From: Acidimicrobiales bacterium
GTDB taxonomy: Bacteria; Actinomycetota; Acidimicrobiia; Acidimicrobiales; RAAP-2
DNA: 36,329 nucleotides
Direction of reading: 5' to 3'
Assembly: GCA_015478655.1 (NCBI GenBank)
Contig: JADMIJ010000042.1
Coordinates: 1 to 36,329, forward strand
The number at the start of each line of letters is the position of its first letter. The first letter of the stretch is position 1. The translations under genes and the position numbers were made by a program. Below, in pieces: positions 6,334 to 14,184 of the stretch. The notes under the pieces are model-generated. The model did no database searches. It saw only the letters and a list, made by a program, of their open reading frames with translations, and was not told the DNA's origin.

Positions 6334-8169
6334 ATGGTCCTACTCCAACACGTGAAGTCGGCAGGCGTGGGATCCGGGACCAACGGGTCGCCGTCCGGGG
6401 TTACCGACAACTACAAGTGGATGGCGCTGTTCATCTCCACCCTGGGCATGCTGATGGCGACGATCGACGGTTCCATCGTGCTGATCGCCCTTCCTGACAT
6501 CTTCCGGGGAATCGGCATCGATCCGCTTCAGCCGGGCAACACGTTCTACCTGCTGTGGATGATCCTTGGATTCCTGGTGGTCACGAGCGTGCTGGTGGTC
6601 AGCCTGGGCCGTTTGGGGGACATCTACGGCCGGGTACGCACCTACAACCTGGGTTTCGCCGTCTTCACCTTCTTCTCGCTGCTGTTGAGCATCACCTGGA
6701 TGACAGGCCACGCGGCTGGAATCTGGTTGATCACCATGCGCATCTTCCAAGGGGTCGGGGCCGCCATGCTCATGGCCAACTCAGCGGCAATCCTGACCGA
6801 TGTCTTCCCCGACAACCAGCGCGGTATGGCGCTCGGAGTGAACCAGGCCGCCGCCTTCAGCGGGACCTTCATCGGACTGGTGCTCGGAGGCGTGCTGGCT
6901 CCGATCAACTGGCGGCTCATCTTCCTGGTGTCGGTGCCCATCGGGCTGTTCGCCACCGTGTTCGGCTACATCAAGCTGCGCGAGACGGGCCAGCGCCGTC
7001 CTGCCCGCATCGACTGGCCCGGGAATATCACGTTCGCCCTCGGCCTCGTCTTGGTGATGGTGGGGATCACCTATGGGATCGAGCCGTACGGACACCACAC
7101 CATGGGGTGGACCAACCCCATGGTCATCTCGTCCCTCGTCCTCGGGGTCGTGCTGCTGATCGCCTTCTGCGTCATCGAAACCAAGGTTCCCGAGCCCATG
7201 TTCCGCCTCCCGCTGTTCAAGATCCGGGCCTTCACGAGCGGCGTGGTGGCCAGCTTCCTAGCTGCTCTCAGCCGCGGTGGATTGATGTTCATGCTGATCA
7301 TCTGGCTCCAGGGGATCTGGTTGCCCCTGCACGGGTATGCCTTCAGCGTGACCCCGCTGTGGGCCGGGATCGCCATGCTGCCGCTCACACTCGGATTCCT
7401 CATCTCCGGCCCGGTGTCGGGAATCCTGTCCGACCGCTTCGGAGCCCGCCCGTTTGCCACCGGCGGCATGATCGGCACCGCCATTTCCTTCGCTCTGTTG
7501 GAGCTGCTGCCAGTCGACTTCCCGTACTGGGTGTTCGGCCTGCTGCTCCTGTTCACGGGTCTCACCATGGCATCGTTCGGTTCGTCCAACCGGGCTGGCG
7601 TGATGAACAGCCTCCCTCCCCAGCATCGGGGAGCCGGCTCGGGAATGAACACCACCTTTCAGAACTCCGCCCAGGTCCTGTCCATCGGGATCTTCTTCAC
7701 TCTCATGATCATCGGATTGATGTCGTCCCTTCCCCAGAACCTGCTCCATGGGCTGACCGCCCATGGCGTACCGCCCGAGGTGGCCAGCCGCGCCGCCCAC
7801 CTCTCTCCGGTGTCCACCCTGTTTGCTGCGTTCCTCGGTTACGACCCGGTCCAGCACCTGATCGGGCCCCATGCACTGAGCCAGCTCCCGCTGGCCCAGC
7901 AGAACGTGCTCACCGGTCGGCGGTTCTTCCCGGGACTGATCAGCGCCCCGTTCCAGGCTGGGCTTCGCGCCGCCTTCGACTTCGCCGTCGTGGCCAGCCT
8001 GCTGGCCGCGGGGGCGTCCTGGCTCCGGGGCGGGCGCTATGTCTACTCCGAGCCCGAGCCCGAGCCCGAGTTTGCCGGCGAGAGCCAGACTGGCGCACGC
8101 GTCTCGTCAGCGCCCGTCTCGTCTGACGATGTTTCCAGCAACTCGATCGCCCAAGTGGAGGCCGGATGA
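6334..8169 (+). CDS. DHA2-family MFS exporter (EmrB/QacA type, 14 TM)
   Basis: This 611-residue protein has the pattern of drug:H+ antiporter family 2. TM1 contains the family signature MLMATIDGSIVLIALPDI with the membrane-embedded Asp. A motif-A-like GRLGDIYGRVR sits in the first cytoplasmic loop. The TM5 antiporter motif region is around GVGAAMLMANSAAILTDVFP and LGVNQAAAFSGTFIGLVLGG. Hydrophobic stretches through residue about 565 fit 14 helices. These pumps export drugs, dyes or toxic metabolites; the substrate cannot be predicted. The C-terminal tail holds a (GAGCCC)n-coded Glu-Pro run (8050-8070). The stop overlaps the ATG of the MerR gene by 4 bases, so the pair is co-translated and the regulator probably controls the pump. 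The ATG lacks a clear ribosome site; a GTG six codons later is possible. Confidence 0.9.
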   Translation: MVLLQHVKSAGVGSGTNGSPSGVTDNYKWMALFISTLGMLMATIDGSIVLIALPDIFRGIGIDPLQPGNTFYLLWMILGFLVVTSVLVVSLGRLGDIYGRVRTYNLGFAVFTFFSLLLSITWMTGHAAGIWLITMRIFQGVGAAMLMANSAAILTDVFPDNQRGMALGVNQAAAFSGTFIGLVLGGVLAPINWRLIFLVSVPIGLFATVFGYIKLRETGQRRPARIDWPGNITFALGLVLVMVGITYGIEPYGHHTMGWTNPMVISSLVLGVVLLIAFCVIETKVPEPMFRLPLFKIRAFTSGVVASFLAALSRGGLMFMLIIWLQGIWLPLHGYAFSVTPLWAGIAMLPLTLGFLISGPVSGILSDRFGARPFATGGMIGTAISFALLELLPVDFPYWVFGLLLLFTGLTMASFGSSNRAGVMNSLPPQHRGAGSGMNTTFQNSAQVLSIGIFFTLMIIGLMSSLPQNLLHGLTAHGVPPEVASRAAHLSPVSTLFAAFLGYDPVQHLIGPHALSQLPLAQQNVLTGRRFFPGLISAPFQAGLRAAFDFAVVASLLAAGASWLRGGRYVYSEPEPEPEFAGESQTGARVSSAPVSSDDVSSNSIAQVEAG

Positions 8170-8633
8170 TGGTGCGGAACACCGCCACCAGGCCAGCGCC
8201 CGTGGTCCTGCGCATCGGCGAAGTGGCCAAGCTGACCGGGCTGACGACCCGCACCCTTCGGTACTGGGAAGAGCTGGGCCTGATCAGCCCGAGCAGTTAT
8301 CGGGGCCGAGGGGAGCGGCTCTACACCCAGCCGGACATGGCCCGGGCCATCAGGATTCGCGACCTCCAGGAGCTGTTGGGATTCTCGCTGGCCGAAGTGC
8401 GGGTGGTGCTGGACACCGAGGACATCGACGTGCTGGACCAGCTGCGGTCCGAGTACCGGTGGGGTGACGCGTCACCACCTCGTCGCCGGGAGCTCGTCGA
8501 CGAGGCCATCGAGGCCAATGACAGACTCCTCGAGCGCCTCGAGGACACACTGGCCCGGATCGGCGCATTCCGGAACGAGCGGGCGGCCAAGGCCGTCCGG
8601 TTGCGGGAGCTTCGCGACGAGCTCGGCCAATAG
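8166..8633 (+). CDS. MerR-family transcriptional regulator
   Basis: The 155-residue protein has an N-terminal winged helix-turn-helix typical of MerR (LRIGEVAKLTGLTTRTLRYWEELGLI, about residues 15-40). The arm (RGRGERLYTQPDMARAIRIRDLQELLGFSLAEVRVVL) and a C-terminal dimerisation coiled coil rich in Glu, Arg and Leu follow. There is no metal-binding cysteine cluster, so it is not an obvious metal sensor; a small-molecule or stress signal is more likely. Its ATG overlaps the exporter stop (ATGA), which argues for control of the exporter and of itself. The candidate operator is at 6273-6312. Confidence 0.9.
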   Translation: MMVRNTATRPAPVVLRIGEVAKLTGLTTRTLRYWEELGLISPSSYRGRGERLYTQPDMARAIRIRDLQELLGFSLAEVRVVLDTEDIDVLDQLRSEYRWGDASPPRRRELVDEAIEANDRLLERLEDTLARIGAFRNERAAKAVRLRELRDELGQ

Positions 8634-8655
8634 CACCCGTGGCGCGCATCGGCAC

Positions 8656-8682
8656 GGTCGGTCGTCACGTGGCGACCAGACC
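8656..8682. promoter_or_regulatory. Inverted repeat with CACGTG centre between MerR and hydrolase genes
   Basis: GGTCGGTCGTCACG and CGTGGCGACCAGACC are inverted copies, with one bulged base and one wobble pair, centred on CACGTG at 8666-8671. It starts 23 bases after the MerR stop and ends 50 bases before the hydrolase ATG. It could be a protein-binding site for the hydrolase operon or part of a terminator for the upstream pair. The near-absence of a loop favours a binding site. Confidence 0.45.
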
Positions 8683-8732
8683 GCGTCACAGGGGGCGTGC
8701 AACCGAGACCAACCACAGGAGGCAGACCACCG

Positions 8733-9479
8733 ATGAGCGATGCGATGAGGGCCGAGACCGTGCAGATCACCGGTTACCAAGGTGATCCGATCGAGGCGTA
8801 CCTGGCGCAGAGCCTCGACGGGACTCCCACCGGTGGGGTAGTGGTCATCCACCACATGCCCGGCTACGACGAGGCCGCCAAGGAGATCACCAGAAGGTTC
8901 GCCGCTTATGGCTACCTCGCCATCTGCCCGAATCTCTACTTCCGTGAGGCCCCCGGCGCCAGCCCCGACGATGCCGCGGCCGCCGCCCGCGCCGGGGGTG
9001 GGGTTCCCGACGATCGGCTGGTGGGGGACATCGACGGTGCTGCCTCCTATCTCCGGTCGTTCGGCTCGTCCAACGGCAAGATCGCCACCATCGGCTACTG
9101 CTCGGGCGGCCGTCAGTCATTTCTGGCCGCCTGCAGCCTCAGCATCGATGCCGCAGTCGACTGCTACGGGGCATTCGTGGTGGCCCCGCCTCCCGAGGGA
9201 CTGCCGATCAGCGTGGAGCCCATCGTCCATCTGGCCAAGAATCTGTCCTGCCCGCTGCTCGGGCTCTTTGGCGCCGAGGACCAGTATCCGTCACCGGACG
9301 AGGTCGCCGTGCTCGAGCAGGCGCTCACTGATGCCGGCAAGGAGTACGAGTTCCACATGTATGAGGGAGCCGGGCACGCGTTCTTCAACACGGACCGCAC
9401 CAGCTACCGACCGGAGGCCGCCCGCGACGGCTGGCAGCGGATTTGGGAGTTCTTCGGCCGTACCCTGAGCACCAACTGA
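8733..9479 (+). CDS. Dienelactone hydrolase family protein
   Basis: The 248-residue alpha/beta hydrolase has the dienelactone hydrolase triad: Cys123 in GYCSGGRQSF, Asp183 in FGAEDQY and His215 in GAGHAFFN. The nucleophile is cysteine, as in true carboxymethylenebutenolidase (EC 3.1.1.45). Many relatives act on other esters, and no chlorocatechol or ring-cleavage genes are close, so the substrate is open. AGGAGG at 8717-8722 lies 10 bases before this ATG. An in-frame upstream ATG at 8697 would place that site inside the gene and is less likely. Only 12 bases separate the stop from the next small gene, so the two are probably one transcript. Confidence 0.9.
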   Translation: MSDAMRAETVQITGYQGDPIEAYLAQSLDGTPTGGVVVIHHMPGYDEAAKEITRRFAAYGYLAICPNLYFREAPGASPDDAAAAARAGGGVPDDRLVGDIDGAASYLRSFGSSNGKIATIGYCSGGRQSFLAACSLSIDAAVDCYGAFVVAPPPEGLPISVEPIVHLAKNLSCPLLGLFGAEDQYPSPDEVAVLEQALTDAGKEYEFHMYEGAGHAFFNTDRTSYRPEAARDGWQRIWEFFGRTLSTN

Positions 9480-9491
9480 GCGGAGATTGCC

Positions 9492-9752
9492 ATGTGCACC
9501 TATCAGACGACCACGCTGAACGTGGAGGGAAGTGGAAAGGGCGCCGAGGGTTGGTTCCCGGTGTCCGACGCCACTGTCTACTTCGACCACCCCGTCCATG
9601 CCACCGCGGACCACACGTTGAACGTCGATCTGATCAACCCATCCCGTGGCGCGAGTGCCCGGGTGGCGCTCGAGCTCGATCCGTCGTCGGCCCGGGCCTT
9701 GGCCGAAGCCATACTCAGGACGCTGGACACCATCCCCGCCGGCCTGCGCTGA
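9492..9752 (+). CDS. Small conserved protein, DUF6295-like
   Basis: The 86-residue protein starts MCTYQTTTLNVEGSGKGAEG and contains DATVYFDHPVHATADHTLNVD and ARVALELDPSSARALAEAI. From memory this resembles the actinobacterial DUF6295 family, whose function is unknown. A His- and Asp-containing centre (FDHPVHA...DH) could bind a metal, but that is speculation. A GGAG-type ribosome site precedes the ATG. It follows the hydrolase gene by 12 bases, so it is likely co-expressed and perhaps functionally linked. Confidence 0.75.
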   Translation: MCTYQTTTLNVEGSGKGAEGWFPVSDATVYFDHPVHATADHTLNVDLINPSRGASARVALELDPSSARALAEAILRTLDTIPAGLR

Positions 9753-9785
9753 GCATTGGCGACGTAACTCCGCTCCCGCTATTTG

Positions 9786-9826
9786 GGGTCCGGTCGGAGG
9801 GCACCGGTGACCGGCGTTGCGGACCC
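9786..9826. terminator. Candidate two-way hairpin between convergent genes
   Basis: GGGTCCG (9786-9792) pairs perfectly with CGGACCC (9820-9826). An inner GGTC/GACC stem and a palindromic CACCGGTG top continue the fold. It lies between the stops at 9752 (plus) and 9856 (minus). No T-run is seen. Confidence 0.45.
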
Positions 9827-9855
9827 GACGGAATGCTCCCGGTCTGCGAATCGAC

Positions 9856-10614
9856 CTACTGAGGCGGCGGCATCTGGCCGGGCGGAGGCGGCGGCTCCTC
9901 GCTGGACGGGGGCGGAGGCGGCGCCTGGCCAGGCGGGGCTGGTGGCGGCTGTGGCGGATACGTCGACATCGGAGGAGGCGGCTGTCCCGCCGGCGGGTAG
10001 CCGGGCGGCTGTGGCGGATACGTCGACATCGGAGGAGGCGGCTGTCCCGCCGGCGGGTAGCCGGGCTGCTGTGGCGGGTAGCCGGGCTGCTGTGGCGGGT
10101 AACCGGGCGGCTGTGGCGGGTAACCGGTCTGCTGTGGCGGATAGCCGGGCTGTGGCGGATAGCCACCGCCGTAGCCGCCGCCTGATGCGCCCAGGGCCGC
10201 GGGACCGCGGTACGTGCTCGAGCCCAACCACAGGATGTACCAGAAGATAGGGCCCAACAGAACGAGGCCGACCGTAAAGCCTCCTCCGTGCCCGAAGCTC
10301 TTCGAGATGTCGTTGGCCACGATGATGTAGACGACGAAGAACGCCAACGAACCCAAGTAGGGGACGATAATCATCAACAGGAACCATGCCCACGTTTTTG
10401 GTCTGCCGGCGATCCGCAGGAGGATGATGAAGTTGTAGATGGGCACAAAGGCCGACCAGGCGGGCTCGCCGTAACTACCGGCCTTCTTGTAGGCCCCATA
10501 GGTCCCGAGAGCTGTCACGATGTAGAAGGCCACAGCCAACAGCACGAGCACCAGCACGCCCGCTCCACTCGTGTGGGTGTTGTAGTTGTACGTTGCCGCC
10601 GACAGGTATCCCAT
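9856..10614 (-). CDS. DUF5684-like membrane protein with proline-rich repeat tail
   Basis: The 252-residue protein begins MGYLSAATYNYNTHTSGAG. It has about four membrane segments between residues 20 and 135, with YGAYKKAGSYGEPAWSAFVP, FIILLRIAGRPKTWAWFLL and ANDISKSFGHGGGFTVGLVLL. This pattern matches the DUF5684 family, which often carries low-complexity tails. The remaining C-terminal third is a cytoplasmic or surface tail of PPGYPPQQ-type repeats. The function is unknown; proline-rich tails often bind partner proteins. I chose the ATG at 10614, preceded by AGGGGG. The frame is open further upstream, but that sequence lacks membrane-protein character. It is transcribed divergently from recC. 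Confidence 0.8.
   Translation of the reverse strand: MGYLSAATYNYNTHTSGAGVLVLVLLAVAFYIVTALGTYGAYKKAGSYGEPAWSAFVPIYNFIILLRIAGRPKTWAWFLLMIIVPYLGSLAFFVVYIIVANDISKSFGHGGGFTVGLVLLGPIFWYILWLGSSTYRGPAALGASGGGYGGGYPPQPGYPPQQTGYPPQPPGYPPQQPGYPPQQPGYPPAGQPPPPMSTYPPQPPGYPPAGQPPPPMSTYPPQPPPAPPGQAPPPPPSSEEPPPPPGQMPPPQ
9946..10160 (-). repeat. In-frame tandem repeats coding the proline-rich tail
   Basis: Positions 9961-10020 and 10021-10080 are two 60-base units identical except for two bases near the 3' end. The partial unit before 9961 continues the pattern. From about 10070 to 10160 the unit shortens to 21-24 bases coding PPQQPGY/PPQPPGY variants. Period lengths are multiples of three, so copy-number changes would keep the frame. 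Confidence 0.85.
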
Positions 10615-10635
10615 GGTTCCCCCTGTGGGTTCCTC

Positions 10636-10652
10636 GTGCCCGAAAAGGGCAC
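10636..10652 (-). promoter_or_regulatory. 5'-leader hairpin of the DUF5684-like gene
   Basis: GTGCCC (10636-10641) and GGGCAC (10647-10652) form a perfect 6-bp stem with a 5-base loop, read as TTTTC on the minus strand. It lies about 21 bases upstream of the ATG at 10614 and upstream of the ribosome site. It could affect translation or mRNA stability. Confidence 0.4.
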
Positions 10653-10738
10653 ATGCTTGATCATTTGCTACCACCTCTCGGCTCCGGAGGGGCTGATACC
10701 CAGGAGGGAAGTCATCCCTGGTCATGACACCCCATGAG

Positions 10739-10744
10739 TAGGGT
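10739..10744 (+). promoter_or_regulatory. Possible -10 box of the recCBD operon
   Basis: TAGGGT ends 8 bases before the ATG at 10753, the spacing of leaderless actinobacterial promoters. No good ribosome site is seen before this start. I see no clear -35 box. Confidence 0.35.
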
Positions 10745-10752
10745 CCGTAACG

Positions 10753-13700
10753 ATGATGCACCTGTACTCGGCGGGCCATGCCCGCCCCCTGGTCGCCCGC
10801 CTTGCTCACCTGCTGGCTTCCGATCCGGCCGATCCGATGACGCCGGAGTGGCTGGCCGTGCCTTCGGACGGGATGCGACGCTGGGTCACCCTTGAACTGG
10901 CCGCCCACCTGGGGTCCTCAGGTCCCGGATGCCGGGACGGCGTGGCCGCCAACATCGTGCGTGCCTACCCCGGGACGCTGCGCACCGACGTGCTTGCGGC
11001 CGACCGCGAACCCGAGGACGCCGATCCATGGAGCATCCAGGGGTTGGTGTGGTCGGTGTTGGGCGTGGCGGACCGCAACGCCGATGACCCCGTTTTGTCG
11101 CCCTTTCTCGACCTGGCTCCCGGGGCGTCGCGCTACGCCAACGCCCGCCGGGTCGCCGATCTCTTCGATCGGTACCATCTCCATCGTCCGGACATGATCC
11201 GCGCCTGGGCCGCCGGTGAGCGCACCGACGGCGCCGGTCGCCGGATTGCCGACCATGCCGCCTGGCAGCCGCACCTCTGGACGCTGGTGCGCCAGGCAGT
11301 AGGGGAGCCGAGCCCTCCCGAACGGTGGCCCGACCTCCTCGATCGCCTTGGGCGGGGTGCCGTGGGGCTCGATCTCCCTAGTCGGCTCATGCTGTTCGGT
11401 TTCACGCTCCTGCCCGGTGGCGACTTCCTCGAGTTGGTCGGAGCGCTGGCCGAGCAGCGCGACGTGCACCTGTTCATGCTCGAGCCCTCCCATTTCGACG
11501 GCGGTGACCTTGTTCGCTTGAGCCTTCGCCCACCTCGCGGGCGGACCAGGTCGCGGGCCAGCGATCCGACTGCCGCTCTGGTCGGGCCGTCACTGCTCAG
11601 GTCGTGGGGACGCCTGCACCGGGAGACGGCGCTGCTGTTGGCTGACGCACAGGCCGGGGGCATGCCGAAGGCGCAGGTCGAGGAAGCACCAACGGCGGAT
11701 GTCTCTACCGTCCTCGGGCGGCTGCAGCACGACATCCGGGTCAATGCCGAGCCCGGCGCGTTGCTGGCGTTCGACCCGGCAGACCGTTCCATCCGGTTCC
11801 ACGCCTGCTACGGGCCCACCCGACAGGTCGAGGTACTGCGAGACGCCATCCTCCACCTGCTTGCCTCCCAGCCCGGTCTCACCGAGGACGACATCATCGT
11901 GCTCTGCCCTGCTCTCGATCGATTCGCCCCGGTTGTCGAGGCCGTCTTCGGACCGTCGGCGGAGCCGCCGGCGTCAGACTCGTCGCCGGTCCCCGGTTCG
12001 GGAGGACGCTCGGAGGCGCCCTCGCTCCGGTACCGGATCGCAGATCAGTCGATTCGCAGCTCCAATCCGGTGGTGAGGGCGACCACGCAACTGTTGGAAT
12101 TGGTCACCGGGCGCTTCGAGGCATCGGCCGTGCTGGACTTTCTCTCCTCGGGTCCGGTCAGGGAGCGGTTCCGATTCGATGACGAGGATCTCGCCACCAT
12201 CGGCGAGTGGGCCCGGGCCACCAATGTCCGATGGGGCATGGACCCCGGCCACCGGGCGACGTTTGACCTACCGGCCTCCGTCGTCACCAACACCTGGCAG
12301 GCCGCCCTCGATCGGCTCCTGCTCGGCTCGGCCATCGATGACGGCGACCTCACCCTGGGTGTTGGGGATGTCGCGCCGTTCGGTGTCGAAGGCACGGACG
12401 TCGAGACGGCCGGAAGGTTGGCCGAGGCCATATGGCATCTGGGTGACCTGGCCCGCCAGGCCACCGAGGCGAAGCCGATCGAGGCATGGTTGGAGCGACT
12501 CGGCCACGCCGCCGACGCGCTGTTCGCCGCCTCGCGCGGCTTTGAATGGCAGGTCGAGGCGCTCCACACGATGTTCGCCGACGTCACCGGTGTCGCCGCC
12601 AAGGAGAGCGGACCATCGCCCCTCCTTCTCACGTTCACGGACGTCCGGCGGTTGCTCGACGAGCGGCTCGACTCGATGGTGGGCCGCCCGGACTTCTTCC
12701 GCGGCGGGATCACCGTCACGTCGATGACCCCGCTGCAGTGGATTCCGTACCGCGTGGTCTGCCTCCTCGGGATGGACCAGTGGGCCTTCAACATCCCACC
12801 GGCGGCCGGCGACGACCTGTCCGCTGCCGCTCCCCGGATCGGGGATCGCGATCCCCGCGGCGAGGCCCGACAATCGCTGCTCCACGCGGTTCTGGCCGCC
12901 GGGGACCACCTCCTCGTCATGCGAGACGGACACGACGTCAGGACCAACCAAGAGGTCCCACGGGCTGTAGTGGCCGCAGAATTGTTCGACGCAGCCATGG
13001 CCCTGGTGGAGCCCGACCAGCGCCACGACTTCACCGCCCATCTCGAGGTCAGCCATCCCCGCCAGCCGTTCGACGACCGATGCTTCGAGGTCGGAGCGCT
13101 GGACGACGACAGGCCGTGGGGCTTTGATCGCACTGACTTCCTGGGAGCCGAGGCCAGGCGGGCCAGGGTGCCCAACGCGGCACCCTTCTTGAGTGCCCCG
13201 CTCGATCCGATCGGGGCCACCGTCATCGAACTCAGCGATCTGCAGACGTTCTTCAGGAACCCCGCCAAGGCATTCCTGACCCAACGGCTCGAGGCGCGCC
13301 TGCCCGATTCGGAGGAAGAGGTCTCGGTGCTCCTGCCGATGGAGCTCAGCGGGCTCGACGGATGGCGTGTGGGCGACAGGCTCCTCAGGGCACGGATGGC
13401 GGGGACCCCGCTTGCCGCGTGGCGCGAGGTGGAGCGGAGGCTCGGTACCCTGCCCCCCGGAACCCTGGAGGACACGGCCCTCGCCGGGGTGATGGCAACG
13501 GTGGAGGCGCTGGTCGCCACCGCCGATCGACATGGCGTTAGCCACGCACCGGCGACCGATTTCGACATCAAGGTCACCCTGGCCGACGGCACCCGCATCG
13601 TCGGATCCGTCCCTCTCCAGCTCAATCCGGACACACCGGGGCCGGCCCGGGTGCTCTACTCCCGTTGCAAACCCCTCCACCGGGTGGCGGCGTGGCTCGA

Positions 13701-14184
13701 CCTCATGGCCTTGGTCGGGACCGACCCGGCGGTGCCATGGCGTTCGGTCGTCACGGGGAGAGGCTCGTCGAACACCGTGGCCGTTGCCGACCTGGTTCCA
13801 TCGGCAGACGCCGAGGCCAGGGAGTCCAGCGCCAAAGCGTGCCTGGCCCTGGCCGTCGACTGCTACCGGCGGGGCATGACCGAACCTCTTCCTCTCTTCC
13901 CGAGCTTCTCCTACGAGGTCCACTGTGGGAGGCAGAGCCGCAAGCTGTGGCGCACCTTTGGCGGACTCGGTGACGGTGACGATGAGGCCGTCACCTTGAC
14001 CTTTGGCCATCCCGACTTCGACACGGTGATGTCCTGGCTGGCGCGACCGGGTGATCCGCCCGGGAGCGCCGGACGTGTGGCTCGATTCGCCCGCTATCTC
14101 TGGGCTGCAGTGGAAGGTTCGACCAAGGAGTTCGGGGCGCCCGCCGAGGAGGCGCCCGCCGAGCAGCTGAGTGAGCCGGCGTGA
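10753..14184 (+). CDS. recC: Exodeoxyribonuclease V gamma subunit (RecC)
   Basis: At 1143 residues the protein has the size and layout of RecC. The beginning (LYSAGHARPLVARLAHLLA, then EWLAVPSDGMRRWVTLELA) matches the RecC N-terminus. The body is a degenerate superfamily-1 helicase fold that has lost ATPase motifs, with recognisable blocks such as IRFHACYGPTRQVEVLRDAILHLL, VTSMTPLQWIPYRVVCLLGMDQ and VIELSDLQTFFRNPAKAFL. RecC is the scaffold of RecBCD, splits the duplex and reads Chi, whose sequence here is unknown. Its TGA overlaps the GTG of recB by 4 bases, giving coupled synthesis. Two consecutive ATGs (10753 and 10756) are possible starts. Confidence 0.95.
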   Translation: MMHLYSAGHARPLVARLAHLLASDPADPMTPEWLAVPSDGMRRWVTLELAAHLGSSGPGCRDGVAANIVRAYPGTLRTDVLAADREPEDADPWSIQGLVWSVLGVADRNADDPVLSPFLDLAPGASRYANARRVADLFDRYHLHRPDMIRAWAAGERTDGAGRRIADHAAWQPHLWTLVRQAVGEPSPPERWPDLLDRLGRGAVGLDLPSRLMLFGFTLLPGGDFLELVGALAEQRDVHLFMLEPSHFDGGDLVRLSLRPPRGRTRSRASDPTAALVGPSLLRSWGRLHRETALLLADAQAGGMPKAQVEEAPTADVSTVLGRLQHDIRVNAEPGALLAFDPADRSIRFHACYGPTRQVEVLRDAILHLLASQPGLTEDDIIVLCPALDRFAPVVEAVFGPSAEPPASDSSPVPGSGGRSEAPSLRYRIADQSIRSSNPVVRATTQLLELVTGRFEASAVLDFLSSGPVRERFRFDDEDLATIGEWARATNVRWGMDPGHRATFDLPASVVTNTWQAALDRLLLGSAIDDGDLTLGVGDVAPFGVEGTDVETAGRLAEAIWHLGDLARQATEAKPIEAWLERLGHAADALFAASRGFEWQVEALHTMFADVTGVAAKESGPSPLLLTFTDVRRLLDERLDSMVGRPDFFRGGITVTSMTPLQWIPYRVVCLLGMDQWAFNIPPAAGDDLSAAAPRIGDRDPRGEARQSLLHAVLAAGDHLLVMRDGHDVRTNQEVPRAVVAAELFDAAMALVEPDQRHDFTAHLEVSHPRQPFDDRCFEVGALDDDRPWGFDRTDFLGAEARRARVPNAAPFLSAPLDPIGATVIELSDLQTFFRNPAKAFLTQRLEARLPDSEEEVSVLLPMELSGLDGWRVGDRLLRARMAGTPLAAWREVERRLGTLPPGTLEDTALAGVMATVEALVATADRHGVSHAPATDFDIKVTLADGTRIVGSVPLQLNPDTPGPARVLYSRCKPLHRVAAWLDLMALVGTDPAVPWRSVVTGRGSSNTVAVADLVPSADAEARESSAKACLALAVDCYRRGMTEPLPLFPSFSYEVHCGRQSRKLWRTFGGLGDGDDEAVTLTFGHPDFDTVMSWLARPGDPPGSAGRVARFARYLWAAVEGSTKEFGAPAEEAPAEQLSEPA

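Noticed and set aside
8050..8070. GAGCCC hexamer run as a separate element
   Set aside because: It lies in frame inside the exporter gene and codes a Glu-Pro tail; it is a simple low-complexity stretch.
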